Part shown: positions 17,323 through 23,613 of the stretch, piece by piece
Position numbering within the stretch: the first letter of the stretch is position 1
Layout: the number at the start of each line of letters is the position of its first letter
From: DATGFK01 sp040007395
GTDB taxonomy: Bacteria > Chloroflexota > Anaerolineae > Aggregatilineales > UBA2796
NCBI GenBank assembly: GCA_040007395.1
Contig: JBDTVG010000097.1
Span: forward strand, 1 to 30,167
Direction: 5' to 3'
DNA: 30,167 bases
Position numbers and translations under genes: made by a program
The notes under the pieces: model-generated
Databases searched by the model: none
Told to the model about the DNA's origin: nothing
What the model saw: only the letters and a program-made list of their open reading frames with translations

Positions 17323-18005
17323 TTATAAAGCCTCAATAAACTGTCTTATTTCTTTTTCAAATGCTATATGCGAATTTATTTGCTTTAACGGATATTGAGG
17401 TTCCGGTATATTTAAGCTTTTTAGTACGGTCTTTGCCCGTTCAAGCTCATAATGTAAACAAAAAGGAGGGCCATCATGCCAAGCCCATTTATATGCTGCT
17501 AAGGCATATATTTTTGCTTGTTCATTATCTTTTAATATGAGATATGCCTCGGCTGCATCTGTGGGTCGCGTGGAATTCTCAAGATATTGCTCTGCAAGTG
17601 CAACATCACCCCGCAGTGCATATAGCTTTGCATAGCAGCCATTAATCCAAGGATCAGCGGTAGAAGGATTAAGTTTAGCGTGTTCAAGATAGCTTAAGGC
17701 TAAATCGGCATTGTTGTTGCGTAAGGCTTGTTCTGCTAGGAAGGCATAGATCACATATATTCCAAGGTTATTACCAGAAGTTTGAGATAATGCCAAAGCT
17801 TCATGCAAAATACCTGTAGCATCCTCACCTTTCTCAAAAATAACTCTTCCATAACGCCGCAAAGCCTCTGCCCTCCAAAATCATTATCATCAATAGGCAA
17901 TTTTGAAATGAATTCGTTGTAGGCTTCTTCTGCTTTTTCCAACTTCAGTAGATCGAAAATTGCAAACAAGGGATAAAGTTGAAGTACGATCAACAAGTGC
18001 GCCTG
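17323..18005 (-). pseudogene. Broken TPR-repeat protein gene, 5' end lost
   Basis: The 3' part (17323-17862) reads as tetratricopeptide-like helical repeats of about 34 residues, for example NLGIYVIYAFLAEQALRNNNADLALSYLEHAKLNP, ending FIEAL. The sequence just upstream continues in a different frame as LLKLEKAEEAYNEFISKLPIDDND, also TPR-like, with the switch near 17865-17885 where the 3' frame meets a stop. TPR-like sequence stops near 18005, where the ISH3-like element begins. The gene therefore seems to have lost its 5' half to the insertion and to have taken a frameshift. The complete protein may have been a scaffold or LuxR/AfsR-type regulator C-terminus. The apparent start of the 3' reading frame is a TTG without a ribosome binding site. 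Confidence 0.65.
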
Positions 18006-18015
18006 GAGACCCGAA

Positions 18016-19130
18016 ATGATAATACCCAAAGAATCGTTAAGTGGAGAAGATATACGGCGAGCAATCGAAGATGTGTTGGGTAAGCACTTGGGATTGACGG
18101 GAAAAGGGTATAAATGTGATGGACGGCTGGTGATAAACGTTTTGATGACAGCCGCCATCGAAGGACGGGTCATCGAAAGTGTGTGTGACGATTTGACTAT
18201 CGGCGTGACCAGTAACACGATACGGGGTTACTTGAAAAACCGGTTGGATGTCTGCGATTTGCGTGAGCAAGAGATGCAGATGAACCTGAGTTTGAGTGAC
18301 TGCGTACCTGTCGCGAGGGAGCTGTGAAATGGCAATCGACTACCTCGATGAGCCGTTTTATGGAAAAACGCTGGAACTGCGCAGTGATGCCTGCCGAAGC
18401 GAAGCCAAAGAAGGCACGACGCACTTTTATCGCCTCGCCAGTCTGTATGTGATGTGGCGGCAGGTTCGCTTGACATTGGCCGTGACGTATGTGTTGCCGG
18501 AAGACAGCACCGAGGTTGTCGTGCAGCGGCTCTTGGAGCGGATGCAAAGGCTTGGCTTGCGACCCAGTGTGTTATATATGGACAAAGGTTTTTGCACCAG
18601 CACGGTCATTACTTACCTGTACCACCCGCATATTCCAACCCTCATTGCCGGTACGATGTGTGGCAAAAAAGGCGGTATACGTGGCTTGTGTCACGGCAAA
18701 CGCGCCTATCTGACCGATTACGTCTTCCCCGATGGGACGACGGTTCGCTTGGCGCTATTGCCAACCCGTGTTCCTGATAAAACAGGCAAACGCCGCCTCA
18801 AATGGATTGCTTACGTGGTCATTCACTTGGATTGGTCCCCTACCAAGTGTTTCCAACGCTATCGACGGCGCTTCTGCATCGAGAGCAGCTATCGCCAACT
18901 CGGTCAAGTCCGCGCCCGCACCACTTCCTGTAATCCCGCCCTGCGCTTTTTGCTGCTCGGCTTGGCCTTGTTACTCCTCAATTGCAGGGTTTACCTACGG
19001 TGTGCTACTACCCGTGTTTTGGAGCGCGATCCTGCCCGTTGGGTCGCCCGTCTTTTCAACTTCCGCGCTTTATTGCCTTTCTTCGCCGCGCGATTGAACG
19101 GACCTGGGCTACACGCGATGACATCCCGAT
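18016..19130 (+). pseudogene. Frameshifted ISH3-like DDE transposase
   Basis: The N-terminal part (18016-18327) begins MIIPKESLSGEDIRRAIEDV and carries the family-like KHLGLTGKGYKCDG helix region. It ends at a stop after VAREL. The continuation lies in another frame from about 18325: EMAIDYLDEPFYGK with the first catalytic Asp, LYMDKGFC with the second, and RRRFCIESSYRQL with the Glu. Then RARTTSCNPALRFLLLGLALLLLN follows, which is typical of ISH3-type IS elements. All three acidic residues survive, so the frameshift near 18320 may be recent, or it could be a programmed shift; no slippery run is obvious. The second frame runs on into an ISL3-type tail to 19270. No clear terminal inverted repeats were found. 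Confidence 0.75.
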
Positions 19131-19139
19131 CTATGCTTT

Positions 19140-19267
19140 CTAGACCAAATTTCGATCTATTGAAGTTCTTTGTCCATCGCTTAACCAGTGGCTTTGTCGA
19201 GGGACTCAACAACAAGATTAAAGTTCTCAAGCGTCGTGCTTTTGGTATTTTTAATCAACATCAGGTC
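19140..19267 (+). mobile_element. Fragment of an ISL3-family transposase (C-terminus)
   Basis: About 40 residues reading HRLTSGFVEGLNNKIKVLK then RRAFGIFNQHQ match the hallmark C-terminal block of ISL3/IS204-type transposases, in which the Glu of VEGLNNKIK is catalytic. It is in frame with, and directly after, the ISH3-like reading frame, so the open frame is a chimera of two unrelated transposases. The rest of the ISL3 element is absent. Confidence 0.7.
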
Positions 19268-19275
19268 TAATTCCT

Positions 19276-19333
19276 CGCCGCTTGCGGCGGGATTGTGGAT
19301 TTGCTCTTGATACTCCGTAGCTTGCTGCGGAGT
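19276..19333. repeat. Twin REP-like hairpins with CTTG loops
   Basis: Hairpin one (19276-19289) has a five-pair CGCCG/CGGCG stem. Hairpin two (19312-19333) has a nine-pair stem including one G-T pair. Both close on the same CTTG loop and sit 36 bases apart directly after the transposase tail. Such paired small palindromes resemble REP-type dispersed repeats or subterminal ends of a mobile element. Confidence 0.6.
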
Positions 19334-19678
19334 GGTTCATTTCCCCTTTCCTATTTTGATGCGATGGTCCTGCGCAAACTTGTCACTGAATGGCAAAGTT
19401 ATTACTATCAGGATATTTGGTACTGACGGATTATTCATCGGTCAAGTTGATGGTTCGGCGCAATGGTCGCGAACAGGCTTATTTGATTTTCAGTAATTTT
19501 GGTCGCAGGATAGCTCACAGTTTGCCGTTGTGATGGTCATTCAATGGTAGGACGGATATCGGACTAGAAATAGTTAAATTAGACGAAACATTCCTGCGCG
19601 ACTTCGATCTCAAGCAATGATATGGCGAGAGTGCAGGGCAAAATCCCGAGTGGACATGCTGCGACTGAACCTTACTGC
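19334..19678. other. Degenerate region between IS remnants and the SHOCT protein gene
   Basis: About 345 bases with no intact reading frame. On the plus strand short open stretches interrupted by stops look once-coding (KLMVRRNGREQAYLIFSNF near 19447-19503, and IGLEIVKLDETFLRDFDLKQ near 19558-19617). I cannot assign them to a family. The region is probably more mobile-element debris. Confidence 0.35.
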
Positions 19679-20314
19679 CTACACGCTTTCATCAAGAATC
19701 CGTTGGCGCATCTGATCATACTCTTGTTGGGTGATTAAGCCTTTTGCTAGCGCATCATGAATTTGCTGCAACTTTTCGGTCAGATCCCCACCACTCGCCA
19801 TAAAGTCTGCCGTGCGGATCACTTGTGGAGTGCCCCTCATAGCTTTGTCGAGCTTGATCTGTACACCACCGATATTCATCACCCCATCCTCGGAGATGTT
19901 AAAGTCTGTCATCGCCTTCGCGGGCATCTTGAAACTTGACCCACTCAACATAGCTTTGACACGTCGCTGGGTTACCGCCGCAGAACCAATCATCACCATG
20001 AATAGGCCGATCAGGAATGGCACGAGAAACGATACCAATGCAATCGGAATACGCGCATCATCGACATTCCGAGGTTCGCCGTTCTCACTCACACACGCCG
20101 ACTCGAATACTCGCGCAGAACCGCGAAAATCGCTGTAATCTTGCCCAGTCAGGGTAAATTTTTCTCCGGGATGGCACAGTAAAACTCCTTGAACACTCAG
20201 TAGGAAAGTGTTTTGTTCGCCAAAGGGCAATACAGGTAAAATAACGAGCACCGATAGTGCGACGAAAGCCAGCAACATCAAAACGCATCCCAACACAATG
20301 CCATATTTTGCCAT
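19679..20314 (-). CDS. Two-helix membrane protein with C-terminal SHOCT domain
   Basis: A 211-residue protein with membrane helices at about 5-28 and 90-112. The extracytoplasmic loop between them holds C47 and C74. A cytoplasmic part ends in a SHOCT-type short helical domain (about 177-208: LTEKLQQIHDALAKGLITQQEYDQMRQRIL). SHOCT domains are short oligomerisation or recruitment modules found at protein ends. The start is well supported by AGGAGA nine bases before the ATG. It is intact although IS debris flanks it on both sides. The specific role is unknown. Confidence 0.75.
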   Translation of the reverse strand: MAKYGIVLGCVLMLLAFVALSVLVILPVLPFGEQNTFLLSVQGVLLCHPGEKFTLTGQDYSDFRGSARVFESACVSENGEPRNVDDARIPIALVSFLVPFLIGLFMVMIGSAAVTQRRVKAMLSGSSFKMPAKAMTDFNISEDGVMNIGGVQIKLDKAMRGTPQVIRTADFMASGGDLTEKLQQIHDALAKGLITQQEYDQMRQRILDESV

Positions 20315-20362
20315 CGTTTGATTCTCCTCTATGAGTTCTATAAAGTTTAGGACTTACGCAAA

Positions 20363-20640
20363 TTACATTTTGAGAGCGGGTGAACGCCATTGAGAACGTA
20401 GGTAGTCATCGAGCAAGCCTTGTTTAAGTTGATAAATTATGGAGGCGGATTCTTGAGCAAGCTGTTTGAGACGAACGCAGAGCAAGATGGCACAGGCGAT
20501 GTGATTGCGCTGAATACGGGCCAGACGACACTGACAGCCCTCGCTACCAGTAGTCTGCTTGGTTTCGCAGTGAAACTGCTCAATCTTCCAGCGCAGGCCA
20601 CCCACGTCTTGGGTGGCCTAGGTCGAGTCCTGAGCCATAG
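20363..20640 (-). mobile_element. IS701-like transposase C-terminal fragment
   Basis: The minus strand encodes LRWKIEQFHCETKQTTG, then CQCRLARIQRNHIACAILL and IYQLKQGLLDDYLRSQ, and ends PALKM. This is the conserved C-terminal block of a DDE transposase group usually placed in IS701/IS4-like families, containing the catalytic Glu of WKIEQFH. Everything upstream of this block is missing, and the sequence abuts an IS1-type fragment at about 20640. An in-frame stop lies just before the block (near 20620). Confidence 0.7.
20596..20618. repeat. Nine-base inverted repeat at the IS junction
   Basis: GGCCACCCA at 20596-20604 pairs with TGGGTGGCC at 20610-20618 around a five-base loop. It lies at the seam between the IS701-like tail and the IS1-like head and could mark a recombination scar. 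Confidence 0.55.
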
Positions 20641-20781
20641 CGTTGGTTTTGGCTCCACCACACGGTATACCCCATAGTCTTTGCAGTGGTATTGCGCTTG
20701 ACCGGCCTTGTTCGTCCCATTCTTGACGATATTCTCGCTGCCGCACACTCGGCATTTGTACGTCTTTATCACTTGGATCAT
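20641..20781 (-). mobile_element. IS1-family InsA-like N-terminal fragment
   Basis: The minus strand starts MIQVIKTYKCRVCGSENIVK and continues to YHCKDYGVYRVVEPK, the zinc-binding head of IS1-type InsA proteins with the CxxC pair near the start and a later Cys (the usual second CxxC is CKDY, so its last Cys is Tyr). The helix-turn-helix and the InsB catalytic part are absent; the reading frame runs into the IS701-like fragment in the wrong frame. It is a remnant that cannot make transposase. Confidence 0.65.
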
Positions 20782-20803
20782 CCAGCCTATTCTGGCTCAT
20801 CAC

Positions 20804-21250
20804 CTACTGCTTTACTACGACCCTATTTTTAATCGCAGCTTCAATTTCAGTATATGCAGTTATTTTTCTAAGAAATGCCTTGCCACTAACAAAGAATATT
20901 AACTGAGGATCTCTGGTTAATTCACTGCGAAGATACCCTACAAAGCCTTCTGTGGAACTATGAGGGACGATCCAAGCCAAAAATTCTTCAATTTCTCTTT
21001 CATAGTTTTTTCTGTTTGCGTGGATAGAGAAACAAAAATCGTTGCCATCGTCGCAATCTGTCAGTGAATAATATCGCTTACCTGTGAAAGCGGTAGAGTT
21101 TTCGTATTTGAATGTCTCATAGAAAAATGGGTGCGGCAAGTTTGGATCTAGTTCTATTTCCCCGCACCACGCTGCCAAATCGTGTAGGATTTCTTTGCTT
21201 ATATCCCGTTTTATTCTGCAGGACAGTACTATCTCTGTGAAAACTCCCAT
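20804..21250 (-). CDS. Orphan protein of unknown function
   Basis: A 148-residue soluble acidic protein without a recognised family, signal peptide or membrane helix. I chose the ATG at 21250 (MGVFTEIVLSC) because GGAGG lies about ten bases upstream; an open frame extending to 21304 has no better start. The pattern is alpha/beta with the strand-helix ends typical of small single-domain proteins (FVGYLRSELTRDPQLIFFVSGKAF). It is flanked by the IS1 remnant and by mazG, so it may be a cargo or recently acquired gene, and its A+T content looks higher than that of mazG. An immunity-type role is possible but only a guess. Confidence 0.6.
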   Translation of the reverse strand: MGVFTEIVLSCRIKRDISKEILHDLAAWCGEIELDPNLPHPFFYETFKYENSTAFTGKRYYSLTDCDDGNDFCFSIHANRKNYEREIEEFLAWIVPHSSTEGFVGYLRSELTRDPQLIFFVSGKAFLRKITAYTEIEAAIKNRVVVKQ

Positions 21251-21333
21251 TTTTATGGTGCCTCCGATTCTGTATGGCGATCTTGATTGAACGCATTGGA
21301 ACAAGTGTAGCCATTTTAACTTGTTTTACAGCA

Positions 21334-22794
21334 TTACTTTGCAGCGCCGTCGCGCTCGATGGCTTTGGCAGCATTCCAGAGCATGTCCATTTCGTCAAGC
21401 GAAAGTTCCTTGAGATCGCGGCCTGCATGTTCCTCGATGTATTTGAAACGACGGGCGAACTTGCGATTGGTCTGACGCAGCGCTACTTCGGGATCGATCT
21501 TGTACCAGCGGGCGACATTGACCAGTGAAAACAAGACATCGCCCAGTTCATCGGCGCGACCTTCGTCGGTTTGGGCCGCTTGCAGTTCGTTTAGTTCTTC
21601 GCTCAGCTTGCCGATCGCCCCTTCGATCTGAGGCCAGTCGAAGCCAACATGGGCGGCGCGACTCTGGTATTTTTCCGCTTGTGCCAGTGCCGGAAGCGCT
21701 TGAGCTACCCCATCTAAAATCGACTTATTGGGTGCAGATTCGCCGCGTGCTGCCTTTTCGCGCTGCTTAATCTCCTCCCAATTGCTGACCACCTGATCGG
21801 CGTTCTCCACATGAACATCGCCCCAGACATGCGGGTGACGTTGAATCATTTTGGTGTTCACGGCGGCGATCACGTCTGCCATGCTGAACTCGGCTGACTC
21901 GACAGCAATTTGCGAGTGCAGCACAATTTGCAGAAGCAAATCACCAAGTTCCTCGCGCAGCGAATCAGGATCGTCGTTGTCGAGCGCTTCAAGCACTTCG
22001 TAGGTTTCTTCAAGCAAATATTCACGTAAGGATTGATGGGTCTGTTTGCGATCCCAAGGGCAGCCCTCTGGCGCACGCAAGTGTGCAATCGTTTCCTGAA
22101 AACGCTCGAAACTACCAGCCGCAGGTAGCGGTGGTACATACAGTGAAGTCAGGTGATCCACCTTGTCGCTGCGATCTAGTTCATACAGTGCGATAGACTC
22201 TAGTGTTTCGTCGGGCGTGCCTACGGCGTGCAGCAGCACAATGGGATGTTCGTCGGGATATTGATTTGCCAGCGTCAGCTTGACATTCGAGGCAACCGCA
22301 AGACTATATACCTGTGCAATTACCGCCGGAACATCGGGGTTTAGCGGTGGGTGATGCAGCGCGGCAATGTTCACCGCATCCTGTATCTGCAACCCGTCCA
22401 GCGCATCGAGGCCAAGTGCGGTTAACGTGGGTTCCAAAAAGCTCAAGCCGTCGATTAATTGCACGGCGACTTGTTGTGTTTTCGCCAATGCCAGAATATG
22501 AGTCACAGTGGTTTCGCCAACCAATGGATGCCCCGGTACAGCGTACACCACCCCTTCGGGGCGCTGACCGAGTTTGACAACTTCGGCGGCGATCTCTTGA
22601 TACAACGAGTCGAAGTCGCTAGCGCGATCATACCAATCATCGAAATTATGGTAGGTCGTTGCAGGTAACGCCTCGACTCCGGGATGACGGGCAGTTCGCA
22701 AATAAACTTCCTTGCTTTCGCCCAGAATGCGCCACGCCCGCCGCGTCAACAGTTCAGGATCGCCCGGCCCCAAGCCGACAATCGTAATGGTCAT
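21334..22794 (-). CDS. mazG: MazG nucleoside triphosphate pyrophosphohydrolase with tetrapyrrole-methylase-like N-domain
   Basis: A 486-residue fusion of the YabN type. Residues 1-225 are a tetrapyrrole (corrin/porphyrin) methylase-like domain starting ITIVGLGPGDPELLT, with VVYAVPGHPLVGE at about 82-94. Residues 230-345 are the first MazG domain, with GCPWDRKQTHQSL, the metal-binding LLEETYE (E262, E263, E266) and EELGDLL (E282, D285). A second MazG repeat at 395-460 keeps SEELNELQ and DELGDVLF. MazG hydrolyses non-canonical or excess NTPs to NMP and pyrophosphate, as house-cleaning; the role of the methylase-like part in such fusions is not established. It is the third gene of the minus-strand set, 30 bases after the methyltransferase. 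Confidence 0.93.
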   Translation of the reverse strand: MTITIVGLGPGDPELLTRRAWRILGESKEVYLRTARHPGVEALPATTYHNFDDWYDRASDFDSLYQEIAAEVVKLGQRPEGVVYAVPGHPLVGETTVTHILALAKTQQVAVQLIDGLSFLEPTLTALGLDALDGLQIQDAVNIAALHHPPLNPDVPAVIAQVYSLAVASNVKLTLANQYPDEHPIVLLHAVGTPDETLESIALYELDRSDKVDHLTSLYVPPLPAAGSFERFQETIAHLRAPEGCPWDRKQTHQSLREYLLEETYEVLEALDNDDPDSLREELGDLLLQIVLHSQIAVESAEFSMADVIAAVNTKMIQRHPHVWGDVHVENADQVVSNWEEIKQREKAARGESAPNKSILDGVAQALPALAQAEKYQSRAAHVGFDWPQIEGAIGKLSEELNELQAAQTDEGRADELGDVLFSLVNVARWYKIDPEVALRQTNRKFARRFKYIEEHAGRDLKELSLDEMDMLWNAAKAIERDGAAK

Positions 22795-22824
22795 AATCGT
22801 TTGATTCCCTCGTTATGGCTTTGA

Positions 22825-23613
22825 TTAGCGCTCATCCGGAGCACGCAGAATACTATAGCAGTTTACATCGCCAGTGTCGCCATCGGCGCGATACGTTTCA
22901 AGTTCGATCAGGTCAGTTGCCGCGATCAGCGCTGATTGTTCGGCATCATCAACATAATGACAGTAGCGCACGGCTTGTATGCCACGCCGCCAATCCAGCA
23001 GGTAATCATGCGGCTCGACCATCAGATCATCAGGCAAGGGGAGCAGACGATCCCGATAGCGGGCATACTCGTAAAATCGCCAACTAGCAAAGGCTAGCAC
23101 TCCCCCCGGCGCGACCCGTGCCGCAAGGTCACGCATCAGCATTCGGCGTTGGTCGGCTCCCGGTATGTGATGCAGCACACCAAACAGCACCACCAAATTA
23201 TACAACGCCATATCCGCTCCCCTCCCCTCTCCGCGAACGGAGAGGGGAAGGGGGTGAGGTAAATCTGGTTCAAGCGGGTTTTTAACAATATCGCGGCTCT
23301 CCAGCCGAACCCGCATTCCTTGTGCAATGGCAGGTTGAAGGGTTATCGCTGCATGTTCGAGAAGCCGTGCGTTGCTATCTACCCCATGATACGCCAGTGT
23401 TGGATCAAGATGCTGTGCCAGAAACGCGCCGAAACGTCCGTTGCCGCAGCCGACATCTAACACCGAAAGCGGCTGCTTGAGATCCTCTAAATGGATCAGC
23501 AACCGCCTCCAACCGGGCCACGCGCCCCGGCGCAGCAACTCGAAATGATCAGCGGTTGTCCGGTAAAAGTCCTGATTAATCCGGTTCAACTGCTCGATGG
23601 TAACTTTGTCCAC
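22825..23613 (-). CDS. Class I SAM-dependent methyltransferase with repeat-derived insert
   Basis: A 262-residue small-molecule-type methyltransferase. SAM motif I is LDVGCGNGRFG (52-62), the acidic ribose ligand is in GVDSN (D79), and the post-motif region reads LYNLVVLFGVLHHIPG (137-152) followed by APGGVLAFASW. Start is GTG at 23613, immediately after the TAG of the glycosyltransferase, so translation is coupled. Residues about 118-132 (LPHPLPLSVRGEGRG) are encoded by a palindromic DNA repeat and interrupt the usual short link between strands 3 and 4; the reading frame stays open. The substrate is unknown. The neighbour suggests possible glycan or lipid methylation, but that is a guess. 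Confidence 0.8.
   Translation of the reverse strand: MDKVTIEQLNRINQDFYRTTADHFELLRRGAWPGWRRLLIHLEDLKQPLSVLDVGCGNGRFGAFLAQHLDPTLAYHGVDSNARLLEHAAITLQPAIAQGMRVRLESRDIVKNPLEPDLPHPLPLSVRGEGRGADMALYNLVVLFGVLHHIPGADQRRMLMRDLAARVAPGGVLAFASWRFYEYARYRDRLLPLPDDLMVEPHDYLLDWRRGIQAVRYCHYVDDAEQSALIAATDLIELETYRADGDTGDVNCYSILRAPDER
23214..23261. repeat. Palindromic dispersed-type repeat inside a coding gene
   Basis: A perfect ten-base stem (23224-23233 with 23238-23247) closes on a CGAA loop and is flanked by pyrimidine-rich and purine-rich arms that extend the symmetry. This is the look of the widespread small G/C-rich palindromes that translate as LTPFPSP-like peptides. Here it is in frame within the methyltransferase gene and encodes its residues 118-132. 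Confidence 0.75.
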
